64,000 nt of DNA, taken from Mesorhizobium sp. M1D.F.Ca.ET.043.01.1.1 (GTDB lineage: Bacteria; Pseudomonadota; Alphaproteobacteria; Rhizobiales; Rhizobiaceae). The translations under genes were made by a program, and so were the position numbers. Positions 53,769 through 62,588 of this stretch are shown piece after piece. The notes below the pieces were generated by a model, which saw only the letters and a program-made list of their open reading frames with translations, had not been told where the DNA came from and ran no database searches. Position 1 is the stretch's first letter. The number at the start of each line of letters is the position of its first letter. The stretch is from positions 1,116,001 through 1,180,000 of the forward strand of contig NZ_CP034444.1 in the NCBI RefSeq assembly GCF_003952385.1. Reading direction: 5' to 3'.

Positions 53769-54769
53769 CTCAGCGCGGCCGTCGGCCGCAGCGAGCCGAC
53801 CTTGGCGCCGATGCGGCTTTCGACCGGCGGATGGGCGAGCTTGGAGAGCTTCGCGGCGGGTGCTTCGTCGCCGCGCAGCAGTTTTGCCAAGACCGCGGCG
53901 ATCATCACCTCGGCTCCTCTGCCGGCGCCGTCATCGCATTTCAAGGCAATGCCGAGGCCGAGTTCGGGCAACGCCGCGCAATAGACGCCTTCTGCGCCGG
54001 TCTTGACGAAGATGCGGCCAGGGGCGGCCTGCATCAGCGCGAGATCCGCCTTGCCGGTGCCGGCGACCAGAAACGGCTCGGCCATGCAGGCCGAGAGCAG
54101 CCGCTTCGCCGCCTTGGCGCGTTCGGGCGCGAAGCCCCTGCCCGTCGCCATACGCGCAAAGCCCAGCGCAAAACTCTTCAACGGCACGGCATAGGTGGGG
54201 ATCGAGCAGCCGTCGGTGGCGCAATGGTCGGCGTCATGGGCGGCGCCCGTCACCGACTGCATGGCGTCGCGCACCATCTCCTGCAAAGCGTGGCCGGCCT
54301 TGACGTAGCCGCCATGGGCGATGCCGGAATGCACGCAGGTGCAGAGGAAACCGGCATGCTTGCCGGAGCAATTGTTGTGGAGCGGGTTCGGCATGGCGCC
54401 TGCGTGGGCAAGCGCGATCGTCGCATCGTGGCTCGACGGCCAGTGCGCGCCGCATTCGAGCGCGGTCCTGTCGAGGTTTGCCCTGGCGAGCATCGCGGCG
54501 GCCAGCTTGGTATGTTCGGGCTCGCCGGAATGCGATGCGCAGGCCAGCGCCAGTTCGCGGTCGCCGAAGCCATAGGCGTCGGCAGCGCCCGATTCGACCA
54601 GCGGCAGTGCCTGGATCGCCTTCACCGCCGAGCGCGGGAACACCGGGCGTTCGGTGTCGCCGATCTCCCAGACGGGCTTGCCGTCGGCATCGAAAACGGA
54701 GACCGCGCCGCGATGGGCGCTTTCGACCACCGCGCCGCGCAGAACCTCGACCAGAACCGGATTTGCCAT
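53765..54769 (-). CDS. Rhizobium etli-type L-asparaginase (ReAV-like)
   Basis: Enzyme of 334 residues. Key residues of the Rhizobium etli class III fold are visible: SxxK Ser47/Lys50 (RSAVKAIQ), the SHSGE segment (Ser79/Ser81), and zinc-ligand candidates Cys134 and Lys137 (NNCSGKHAG) and Cys188 (TDGCSIP). A Lys in FVKTGAEGV (Lys256) likely serves the second Ser-Lys pair. The fold is unrelated to E. coli asparaginases. It ends within 4 nt of the end of the convergent beta-helix gene. Confidence 0.92.
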   Translation of the reverse strand: MANPVLVEVLRGAVVESAHRGAVSVFDADGKPVWEIGDTERPVFPRSAVKAIQALPLVESGAADAYGFGDRELALACASHSGEPEHTKLAAAMLARANLDRTALECGAHWPSSHDATIALAHAGAMPNPLHNNCSGKHAGFLCTCVHSGIAHGGYVKAGHALQEMVRDAMQSVTGAAHDADHCATDGCSIPTYAVPLKSFALGFARMATGRGFAPERAKAAKRLLSACMAEPFLVAGTGKADLALMQAAPGRIFVKTGAEGVYCAALPELGLGIALKCDDGAGRGAEVMIAAVLAKLLRGDEAPAAKLSKLAHPPVESRIGAKVGSLRPTAALS

Positions 54770-54826
54770 GTTTTCTCCCGCCCGCGCGCGCCCAACGGGG
54801 CGCGGCGCCTTTGATGCGGGCCGCTT

Positions 54827-55993
54827 CTAGCGAATCCTGTCGAGGATGGAAACGTAATTGGCGACGGCAGCACCACCCATGTTGAAGATGCCGCCGAGTT
54901 TTGCGCCCGGCACCTGGATGCCGCCGGCCTCGCCGGTAAGCTGCATGGCGGTCAGCACATGCATCGACACGCCGGTGGCGCCGATCGGGTGGCCCTTCGC
55001 CTTCAAGCCGCCGGATGGATTGACCGGCAGGCGGCCGTCCCTGGCCGTCGTGCCGTCCAGTGCCAACTTCGCGCCTTCGCCTGGCTTGGCCAGCCCCATC
55101 GCCTCGTATTCGATGAGCTCGGCGATGGTGAAGCAGTCATGCGTCTCGACGAAGGAAAGGTCGTTGAGCGTGACGCCGGCCTTCTTCAGCGCCTGCTCCC
55201 AGGCCCGCTCGCAGCCTTCGAAGGAAAGGATGTCGCGCTTCGACATCGGCAGGAAATCCTGGACATGCTCGTTGGCGCGGAAGGTGACGGCGCGACGCAT
55301 CTTCAGTGCCGTCGCGGTGTCGGTCAGCACGAGCGCCGCCGCGCCGTCCGAAACCAGCGAGCAGTCGGTGCGCTTCAGCGGACCGGCGACAAAGGGGTTC
55401 TTCTCACTCTCCTGGCGGCAGAACTCGTAGCCGAAATCCTTGCGCATCTGCGCATAGGGATTGTCGACGCCGTTCTTGTGGTTCTTGGCGGCGATCATGG
55501 CAAGCGCGTCCGACTGGTCGCCATAGCGCTGGAAATAGGCCTGCGCGATCTTGCCGAAGACACCGGCAAAGCCCGCCGGCGTGTCGCCGTCCTCCGGCAG
55601 ATAGGAGGCCTTGAGCAGGTTCTTGCCGATTTCCGGGCCGGGCGTCGTCGTCATCTGCTCGGCGCCGACCACCAGCACGATGCGGGCAGCGTTGGCGTCG
55701 ATGGCGCGGATGCCTTGCCGCACCGCGGCCGAGCCGGTGGCGCAGGCATTTTCGACACGCGTCGCCGGCTTGAAGCGCAGCCGGTCGTCGGCCTGCAGCA
55801 CCAGGCTCGCGGTGAAATCCTGCGGCGAGAAGCCGGCGTTGAAATGGCCGAGCACGATCTCGTCGACATCGTCCGGACCGATGCCGGCATGGTCGAGCGC
55901 GTCCACGGCGACCTTGGTGATCAGGCCCTCCAGCGTCTCGCCTTCGAGCTTGCCGAAGCGCGAATGCGCCCAGCCGACGATGCATGCGGTCAT
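54827..55993 (-). CDS. Thiolase-family protein (SCP-x-like)
   Basis: Acyl-CoA thiolase of 388 residues. The active-site Cys84 lies in RVENACATGSAAV, and the other catalytic parts are THDCF and KGHPIGATG near the C-terminus (GGLKAKGHPIGATGVSMH). The lack of a decarboxylating GNG box and the HDCFT motif place it in the SCP-x / thiolase-like branch that often works on branched or steroid acyl-CoAs. GGAGG precedes the ATG at 55993. It is divergent from the bet operon. Confidence 0.9.
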   Translation of the reverse strand: MTACIVGWAHSRFGKLEGETLEGLITKVAVDALDHAGIGPDDVDEIVLGHFNAGFSPQDFTASLVLQADDRLRFKPATRVENACATGSAAVRQGIRAIDANAARIVLVVGAEQMTTTPGPEIGKNLLKASYLPEDGDTPAGFAGVFGKIAQAYFQRYGDQSDALAMIAAKNHKNGVDNPYAQMRKDFGYEFCRQESEKNPFVAGPLKRTDCSLVSDGAAALVLTDTATALKMRRAVTFRANEHVQDFLPMSKRDILSFEGCERAWEQALKKAGVTLNDLSFVETHDCFTIAELIEYEAMGLAKPGEGAKLALDGTTARDGRLPVNPSGGLKAKGHPIGATGVSMHVLTAMQLTGEAGGIQVPGAKLGGIFNMGGAAVANYVSILDRIR

Positions 55994-56176
55994 AACAGCC
56001 TCCATTTGCCGCGCGGCCCCGCGTGTATTGATCTTCAGGTGATGCCGGCCTGACCTGAACCTCAACACGCTAGCACGATCCTGCCGCGGCATGAGATTCA
56101 ATATTGTTCAACGATGAACCGTTTTCCAGCCTTTGGGATGGGCCAGAGCGACACGATCGATTGATCCCGATGTCGA

Positions 56177-56206
56177 TTTTTTATTGATTGATCCGTCAAT
56201 AAAAAA
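56177..56206. promoter_or_regulatory. BetI-type operator
   Basis: Perfect 11-bp inverted repeat TTTTTTATTGA (56177-56187) and TCAATAAAAAA (56196-56206) with the core TTGATCCG. The inner ATTGATTGATCCGTCAAT is close to the operator recalled for BetI in other bacteria. It lies 28 nt before the betI ATG and thus suggests choline-responsive autoregulation. Confidence 0.75.
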
Positions 56207-56234
56207 TAATCTGGCCCGGAATCGGACCTCCCAA

Positions 56235-56822
56235 ATGCCGAAAATCGGAATGGAACCGCTGCGCCGCAGGGCGCTGATCGACGCGACGATCTCGGCGATC
56301 GGCGAGCGCGGTTCGCTGGACGTGACCATGTCGGAGATCGCCGGCCGCGCCGGCGTATCCTCGGCGCTCGCGCATCATTATTTCGGCGCCAAGGACGAGC
56401 TGCTGTTCGCGACGATGCGGCACATCCTCGCCGAACTCAACGCCGACACGCGGCGTGCGCTCAGCCTTGCCGCGACGCCGCGCCAGCGCGTTTCAGCCGT
56501 CGTAGCGGTCAGTTTCTCGGACGACCAGTTCCAGCCCGAAATCATCGCCGCCTGGCTCGCCTTCTATGTCGAGGCGCAGCAGTCTTCCGCCCTGCGGCGG
56601 CTGCTTCGCGTCTATGCGCGGCGGCTCAATTCCAACCTGATGAGCGGGCTGACCGGCATCCTGCCGAGGACCGAAGCGGACCGCGTCGCGGAAGCGACGG
56701 CAGCGCTGATCGACGGGCTCTACATCCGGCGCGCGCTGAAGGAAGGCGTGCCCGATGCGCGGACAGCGATCGTGCTCATCGAAGACTATCTAGAAACCAA
56801 GCTCAAACGGACGGGGCCTGCC
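56235..56822 (+). other. betI: BetI module (TetR-family choline-responsive repressor)
   Basis: Residues 1-196 of the fused frame match BetI end to end: [20 protein letters not shown], the helix-turn-helix [20 protein letters not shown], the ligand domain with [12 protein letters not shown], and the last helix [14 protein letters not shown] normal BetI of about 195-200 residues would stop just here. The gene starts at the ATG of 56235, downstream of the palindromic operator at 56177-56206. Confidence 0.9.
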
Positions 56823-58352
56823 TTGACAACCCGACGGACCAATTTCCTGATCGTCATGGTCGATCAGCTCAACGGTACGCTGTTCCCCGACGGCCCGGCG
56901 GATTTCCTGCACGTGCCGCATCTCAAGGCGCTCGCGGCGCGCTCGGCGCGGTTCGCCAACAACTACACGGCCTCGCCGCTCTGCGCGCCCGGCCGCGCCT
57001 CGTTCATGAGCGGCCAGTTGCCGTCGCGCACCGGGGTCTACGACAACGCCGCCGAATTCGCTTCCTCGATCCCGACCTTCGCGCATCATCTGCGCGGCGC
57101 CGGCTACTATACCTGCCTGTCCGGCAAGATGCATTTCGTTGGGCCGGACCAGTTGCACGGCTTCGAGGAGCGGCTGACCACCGACATCTATCCCGCCGAT
57201 TTCGGCTGGACGCCGGACTATCGCAAGCCCGGCGAGCGCATCGACTGGTGGTACCACAATCTGGGCTCGGTGACCGGCGCCGGCGTCGCCGAGACCACCA
57301 ACCAGATGGAATATGACGACGAGGTCACCTTCCTGGCGACGCAGAAACTCTACCAGCTCTCGCGCGAGCAGGACGATGCGGGCCGTCGGCCATGGTGCCT
57401 TACGGTGTCACTATCGCATCCGCATGATCCCTATGTGGCGCGCAAGCAGTACTGGGATCTCTACCAGAACTGCCAGGCGCTCGACCCTGAAACCTCGTTC
57501 ATCCCGCATGACGAACAGGACACGCATTCGCAGCGGCTCTACCGCGCCAGCGACTACCAATCCTTCGAGATCACGCCCGAGCAGGTGCGCCGTTCACGGC
57601 GCGGCTACTTCGCGAACATTTCCTATGTCGACGACAAGCTCGGCGAGCTTGTCGATGCCCTCAAGCGCACCCGCATGCTCGACGACACCACCATCCTGTT
57701 CTGCTCGGACCATGGCGACATGCTGGGCGAGCGCGGCCTGTGGTTCAAGATGAGCTTCTTCGAGGGGTCCGCGCGCGTGCCGCTGATGATCGCCGGCAAG
57801 GGCGTGCCGGCCGGACTGGTCAAAGCGCCGGTCTCCAACCTCGACGTGACGCCAACGCTCTGCGACCTGGCGGGCATCGACATCGCGGCGATCACGCCGT
57901 GGACCGACGGCCAGTCGCTGCTGCCGCTGCTTGGCGGCGAGGCACGCACCGCGCCGGTGTTGATGGAATACGCCGCCGAGGGCTCCCATGCGCCCCTGGT
58001 CGCCATCCGCGACGGCAAATACAAGTTCGTCCATTGCGAGCTCGACGCGCCGCAACTCTTCGATCTCGAGGCCGATCCGCTCGAACGCGACAACCTCGCC
58101 GACGATCCGGCAAACGCCGCCCTGGTGGCCGCTTTCATGGACCAGGTCCGGGCGCGCTGGGACATGCCCGCCTTCGACGCCGCGGTGCGTGAAAGCCAGG
58201 CGCGACGCTGGGTGGTCTACCCGGCGCTGCGCAACGGCGCCTACTACCCGTGGGACTTCCAGCCACTGCAGAAGGCATCGGAACGCTACATGCGCAATCA
58301 CATGAACCTCGACAATCTCGAGGAGAGCAAACGGTATCCGCGAGGCGAATGA
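56235..58352 (+). CDS. betC: Single open frame joining BetI repressor and BetC choline-sulfatase
   Basis: One frame of 705 codons. Residues 1 to about 196 are the TetR-type choline repressor BetI; residues from about 197 (TTG at 56823) to the end are choline-sulfatase BetC, which hydrolyses choline-O-sulfate to choline. BetC shows the Cys-type sulfatase signature [19 protein letters not shown] (Cys converted to formylglycine), [15 protein letters not shown], and [18 protein letters not shown]. The BetC part, about 509 residues, is full length and its C-terminus ([15 protein letters not shown]) is that of known BetC. No stop separates the two parts. A G-run indel at 56813-56816 could explain the fusion. 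See findings. Confidence 0.9.
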   Translation: MPKIGMEPLRRRALIDATISAIGERGSLDVTMSEIAGRAGVSSALAHHYFGAKDELLFATMRHILAELNADTRRALSLAATPRQRVSAVVAVSFSDDQFQPEIIAAWLAFYVEAQQSSALRRLLRVYARRLNSNLMSGLTGILPRTEADRVAEATAALIDGLYIRRALKEGVPDARTAIVLIEDYLETKLKRTGPALTTRRTNFLIVMVDQLNGTLFPDGPADFLHVPHLKALAARSARFANNYTASPLCAPGRASFMSGQLPSRTGVYDNAAEFASSIPTFAHHLRGAGYYTCLSGKMHFVGPDQLHGFEERLTTDIYPADFGWTPDYRKPGERIDWWYHNLGSVTGAGVAETTNQMEYDDEVTFLATQKLYQLSREQDDAGRRPWCLTVSLSHPHDPYVARKQYWDLYQNCQALDPETSFIPHDEQDTHSQRLYRASDYQSFEITPEQVRRSRRGYFANISYVDDKLGELVDALKRTRMLDDTTILFCSDHGDMLGERGLWFKMSFFEGSARVPLMIAGKGVPAGLVKAPVSNLDVTPTLCDLAGIDIAAITPWTDGQSLLPLLGGEARTAPVLMEYAAEGSHAPLVAIRDGKYKFVHCELDAPQLFDLEADPLERDNLADDPANAALVAAFMDQVRARWDMPAFDAAVRESQARRWVVYPALRNGAYYPWDFQPLQKASERYMRNHMNLDNLEESKRYPRGE

Positions 58353-59353
58353 TGGCTGACGTTCTCATTCCCACCCTCGACCACCTGAAGCAGGCCTATG
58401 CCGTGACGTCCACGGCCACGCAGGTGACGCCGCTGCTGGAGTCGGCCGCGCTCGCCAGCGAAACGGGCGCCGCGCGCGTCTTCGTCAAGCCGGAATCGCT
58501 GCAATGGGCAGGCTCCTTCAAGGTGCGCGGCGCCTATTGGCGGCTGAAGCGACTCTCGCCGGAGAAAGCGAGCGCGGGCGTCGTCGCCTATTCCTCAGGC
58601 AATTTCGCGCAAGGGCTCGCGGCCGCCGGACAGGCGCTCGGCATTCCCGTCACCATCGTCATGCCGATCGACGCGCCGGCCGCCAAACGCGATGCGACCG
58701 CAGGCTATGGCGCGCGCGTGGTGCTGACCGATCATGGCGATCGCGCCCGCGAGGAAGTCGCGGCCGCCAAGGCGCGCGAGATCGCCGAGACCGAGCACCT
58801 CGCCTTGCTCCACCCCTTCGACGATCCGGAGATCGTCGCCGGCCAGGCCGGCGCGGGACTCGAGGCGCTTGAGCAGTTGGCTGCAAAGAAGGCGCATGCC
58901 GATCTGGTGTTCTGCTCGGTCGGCGGCGGCGGGCTGATCGGCGGCGTCTCGCTCGCCTTCCACTATCTGTCCCCGAAGACCGAGATCATCGCCGTCGAGC
59001 CCGAGGGCTTCAACGGCATGGGCTCCTCGCTCGCGCATGGCGCAATCGAGACCATGCCGATCGGGCCGAAGTCGATCTGCGACGGACTGATGGCGCGCAA
59101 GCCCGGCGAGGCGCCCTTCGCGGCAGTGAGCGCGGCCGGCGTTCGCGGCGTCACCGTCGACGACGCCTCGGTGCGGCGCGCAATGAAAATCGCCTTCGAG
59201 CGGATGAAGCTGGTGCTGGAGCCGTCGGGCGCGGCATCGCTCGCGGCGCTGCTGGGCGGCAAGGTGAATGTGGCGGGCAAAACCGTCCTCGTAGTGGCTA
59301 CCGGCGGCAATGTCTCGCTCGCCGATTTTATGGCGCATATGAACAATGCTTGA
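58352..59353 (+). CDS. PLP-dependent threonine/serine dehydratase-like protein in the bet operon
   Basis: Fold-type II PLP enzyme of 333 residues. The PLP Lys57 is in [12 protein letters not shown], and the phosphate-binding loop is VGGGGLIGG, as in threonine dehydratases, but without the C-terminal ACT-type regulatory domain. The ATG at 58352 overlaps the betC stop (TGATG), and an ATG at 58349 is an alternative. The stop overlaps betA by 8 nt (ATGCTTGA). The tight coupling puts it firmly in the choline operon, where no dehydratase is required for glycine betaine synthesis; the substrate is unknown. Confidence 0.88.
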   Translation: MADVLIPTLDHLKQAYAVTSTATQVTPLLESAALASETGAARVFVKPESLQWAGSFKVRGAYWRLKRLSPEKASAGVVAYSSGNFAQGLAAAGQALGIPVTIVMPIDAPAAKRDATAGYGARVVLTDHGDRAREEVAAAKAREIAETEHLALLHPFDDPEIVAGQAGAGLEALEQLAAKKAHADLVFCSVGGGGLIGGVSLAFHYLSPKTEIIAVEPEGFNGMGSSLAHGAIETMPIGPKSICDGLMARKPGEAPFAAVSAAGVRGVTVDDASVRRAMKIAFERMKLVLEPSGAASLAALLGGKVNVAGKTVLVVATGGNVSLADFMAHMNNA

Positions 59354-60998
59354 AGCGGATTTCGTCATCATCGGCTCCGGCTCCGCCGGCTCGGCCATGG
59401 CCTACCGGCTGTCCGAGGACGGCAGGCACTCGGTGATCGTGATCGAGTTCGGCGGCACCGATATCGGGCCGCTGATCCAGATGCCGTCGGCGCTGTCGAT
59501 CCCGCTCAACATGAACCTTTACGACTGGGGGTTCGCCAGCGAGCCGGAGCCGCATCTCGGCGGCCGGGTGCTTGCCACGCCGCGCGGCAAGGTCATCGGC
59601 GGCTCGTCCTCGATCAACGGCATGGTCTATGTGCGCGGCCATGCGCGCGATTTCGACCATTGGGCTGAACAAGGTGCCGCCGGCTGGGGTTTTGCAGACG
59701 TGCTTCCCTATTTCAAGCGGATGGAAGAAGCCGACGGCGGCGAGGACGGCTGGCGAGGCAAAAGCGGCCCGCTGCATGTGCAGCGCGGCACGCGCAAGAA
59801 CCCACTCTATGGCGCGTTCGTCGAGGCGGGCCGCCAGGCCGGTTTCGAGCTCACCGACGACTACAACGGCTCGAAGCAGGAAGGCTTCGGGGCAATGGAG
59901 CAGACCATTCTGGGCGGACGGCGCTGGTCGGCCGCGAATGCCTATCTAAAGCCGGCTCTCAGGCGCAAAAATGTGAGGCTGGTCAAAGGTTTCGCCCGAC
60001 GCGTGGTGATCGAGAATCAACGCGCCGTCGGTGTCGAGATCGAGGCTAACAAACAGATTCAAGTCGTTAAGGCGCGACGTGAGGTGGTCGTTGCGGCATC
60101 GTCGATCAATTCACCGAAGATCCTGATGCTGTCGGGCATCGGGCCTGGCGCGCATCTCCGGGAAAACGGAATTGCGGTGATCGCCGACCGGCCGGGTGTC
60201 GGCGGCAATCTGCAGGACCATCTGGAGCTCTACATCCAGCAGGAATCGACCAGGCCGATCACGCTGAATTCAGTGCTCAATCCCTTCTCCAAGGCCATGA
60301 TCGGCGCGCAGTGGCTGTTCTTCAAGACCGGCCTCGGCGCCACCAACCATTTCGAGGCGGCGGCCTTCGTGCGCTCGCAGGCGGGCGTCGACTATCCCGA
60401 CATCCAGTATCATTTCATCCCGGCGGCGGTGCGCTACGACGGCAAGGCGGCGGCGAAGTCGCATGGCTTCCAGGCGCATGTCGGCCCGATGCGCTCGAAG
60501 TCGCGCGGCTCCGTGACGCTGCGCTCGCCCGACGCACGGGCTAAGCCGGTGATCCGCTTCAACTACATGTCGCATCCGGACGACTGGAGCGAGTTCCGCC
60601 ACTGCATCCGGCTGACGCGCGAAATTTTTGGCCAGAAGGCCTTCGATGGTTTCCGCGGCAAGGAGATTTCGCCGGGCAGCCATCTGCAGTCCGACGACGA
60701 GCTCGACGCCTTCATCCGCGAGCACGCCGAGAGCGCCTATCATCCCTGCGGCACCTGCAGGATGGGTCGCGCCGACGATCTGACAAGCGTCGTCGATCCG
60801 GAATGCCGGGTGATCGGCGTCGAGGCCCTGCGGGTCGCCGACTCCTCGATCTTCCCGCGGGTGACCAACGGCAATCTCAACGCACCCTCGATCATGACCG
60901 GCGAGAAGGCATCCGACCACATCCTCGGCCGCACGCGGCTGGCGCCATCCAACCAGGAACCATGGATCAATCCGCGCTGGCAGGTGGCGGACAGATAG
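59346..60998 (+). CDS. betA: Choline dehydrogenase (GMC oxidoreductase)
   Basis: FAD enzyme of 550 residues that oxidises choline to betaine aldehyde. The N-terminal FAD motif is [18 protein letters not shown], followed by GMC signature 1 ([19 protein letters not shown]), and the active-site His region is [13 protein letters not shown]. Its start overlaps the dehydratase stop, and betB follows 57 nt after its stop. Confidence 0.95.
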   Translation: MLEADFVIIGSGSAGSAMAYRLSEDGRHSVIVIEFGGTDIGPLIQMPSALSIPLNMNLYDWGFASEPEPHLGGRVLATPRGKVIGGSSSINGMVYVRGHARDFDHWAEQGAAGWGFADVLPYFKRMEEADGGEDGWRGKSGPLHVQRGTRKNPLYGAFVEAGRQAGFELTDDYNGSKQEGFGAMEQTILGGRRWSAANAYLKPALRRKNVRLVKGFARRVVIENQRAVGVEIEANKQIQVVKARREVVVAASSINSPKILMLSGIGPGAHLRENGIAVIADRPGVGGNLQDHLELYIQQESTRPITLNSVLNPFSKAMIGAQWLFFKTGLGATNHFEAAAFVRSQAGVDYPDIQYHFIPAAVRYDGKAAAKSHGFQAHVGPMRSKSRGSVTLRSPDARAKPVIRFNYMSHPDDWSEFRHCIRLTREIFGQKAFDGFRGKEISPGSHLQSDDELDAFIREHAESAYHPCGTCRMGRADDLTSVVDPECRVIGVEALRVADSSIFPRVTNGNLNAPSIMTGEKASDHILGRTRLAPSNQEPWINPRWQVADR

Positions 60999-61054
60999 CG
61001 CATGATCCGGCGGGCGCCCTCCCCCGCCCCAGCGATTACGAACGGAGAAGACCC

Positions 61055-62518
61055 ATGCGCGCCCAGCCCACGGCATCGCATTATGTCAACGGCCGCTACA
61101 TCGAGGACGAAGGCGGCGCGCCGCTGCCGGTGATCTATCCGGCGACCGGCGAGACCATCGCCACGCTGCATTCGGCGACGCCGAACGTACTGGAGCTGGC
61201 GATCGAGGCGGCACGCGCGGCGCAGCCGGCCTGGGCGCGGCTGAAACCGGTCGAGCGCGGCCGCATCCTGCGCCGCGCCGCCGACATCCTGCGCGCGCGC
61301 AACGCCGATCTCGCCCGCATCGAGACGCTCGATACCGGCAAGGCGATCCAGGAGACGCTGGTGGCCGATGCGCCTTCGGCCGCCGATTGTCTTGAATATT
61401 TCGCCGGCGCGGTCGCCGCCTTCAACGGCGATATGATCGATCTCGGCGGACCGTTTGCGTACACCAGGCGCGAGCCGCTTGGTGTCTGTGTCGGCATTGG
61501 CGCCTGGAACTATCCGATCCAGATCGCCGGCTGGAAGTCGGCGCCGGCTTTAGCCATGGGCAACGCCATGGTGTTCAAACCCTCGGAGAACACGCCGCTT
61601 TCGGCGCTGGCGCTGGCCGAGATCTACTCGGAAGCGGGCCTGCCCGACGGGCTGTTCAACGTCGTGCAGGGCTATGGCGATGTCGGCGCCGGCCTCGTCG
61701 GCCATGATGTCGTGGCAAAAGTCTCGGTGACCGGTTCTGTGCCGACGGGCCGCAAGGTGCTGTCGCTCGCCGGCTCGAAGATGAAGCACGCCACGATGGA
61801 GCTCGGCGGCAAGTCGCCGCTGATCGTCTTCGACGATGCCGATCTCGAGAACGCCATCGGCGGCGCCATGCTCGGCAATTTCTATTCGACCGGCCAGATC
61901 TGCTCCAACGGCACGCGCGTCTTCGTGCAGAAGGGCCTGCATGACCGCTTCGTCGAGCGACTGGTCGAGCGCACCAAGAAGATCCGCATCGGCGATCCGC
62001 TCGATCCAGAAACGCAGATGGGGCCCCTGGTCAACAGGGCGCAACAGGACAAGGTTGTCTCCTACGTCGCGGCCGGCAAACAGGACGGCGCGAGTCTCGC
62101 CTGCGGCGGCAACGTGCCCTCGCTGCAAGGCTTCGAGGGCGGCTTCTTCGTCGAGCCTACGGTGTTCACCAATGTCACCGACGGCATGCGCATCGCGCGC
62201 GAGGAGATCTTCGGGCCGGTGATGAGCGTGTTAAAGTTCGACAGCGAGGACGAGGTGATCGAGCGCGCCAACGACACCGAATTCGGCCTCGCCGCCGGCG
62301 TGTTCACGCGCGACCTGCCGCGGGCGCACCGGGTGATCGCCGAATTGCAGGCCGGCACCTGCTGGATCAACGCCTACAATCTGACGCCGGTGGAAATGCC
62401 CTTCGGCGGCGTCAAGCAGTCCGGCATCGGGCGCGAGAACTCGCTGGCGGCGTTGGCGCACTATTCGCAGCTGAAGGCGGTCTATGTCGAGACGGGGGAC
62501 GTGGCGGCGCCTTATTGA
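61055..62518 (+). CDS. betB: Betaine-aldehyde dehydrogenase
   Basis: NAD(P)-dependent aldehyde dehydrogenase of 487 residues that completes glycine betaine synthesis. Catalytic Glu249 is in [12 protein letters not shown] and Cys283 in [13 protein letters not shown], with the cofactor loop [10 protein letters not shown]. The ATG at 61055 has GGAGAAG upstream. The order betI-betC-dehydratase-betA-betB differs from the betICBA order of Sinorhizobium. Confidence 0.96.
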   Translation: MRAQPTASHYVNGRYIEDEGGAPLPVIYPATGETIATLHSATPNVLELAIEAARAAQPAWARLKPVERGRILRRAADILRARNADLARIETLDTGKAIQETLVADAPSAADCLEYFAGAVAAFNGDMIDLGGPFAYTRREPLGVCVGIGAWNYPIQIAGWKSAPALAMGNAMVFKPSENTPLSALALAEIYSEAGLPDGLFNVVQGYGDVGAGLVGHDVVAKVSVTGSVPTGRKVLSLAGSKMKHATMELGGKSPLIVFDDADLENAIGGAMLGNFYSTGQICSNGTRVFVQKGLHDRFVERLVERTKKIRIGDPLDPETQMGPLVNRAQQDKVVSYVAAGKQDGASLACGGNVPSLQGFEGGFFVEPTVFTNVTDGMRIAREEIFGPVMSVLKFDSEDEVIERANDTEFGLAAGVFTRDLPRAHRVIAELQAGTCWINAYNLTPVEMPFGGVKQSGIGRENSLAALAHYSQLKAVYVETGDVAAPY

Positions 62519-62588
62519 GGGCTGAAAGCCAGGAGACGCCGGCGGGACAGAGGGGGCGCGAAGGAACGAGACGTATGGTCTCTTTCTA

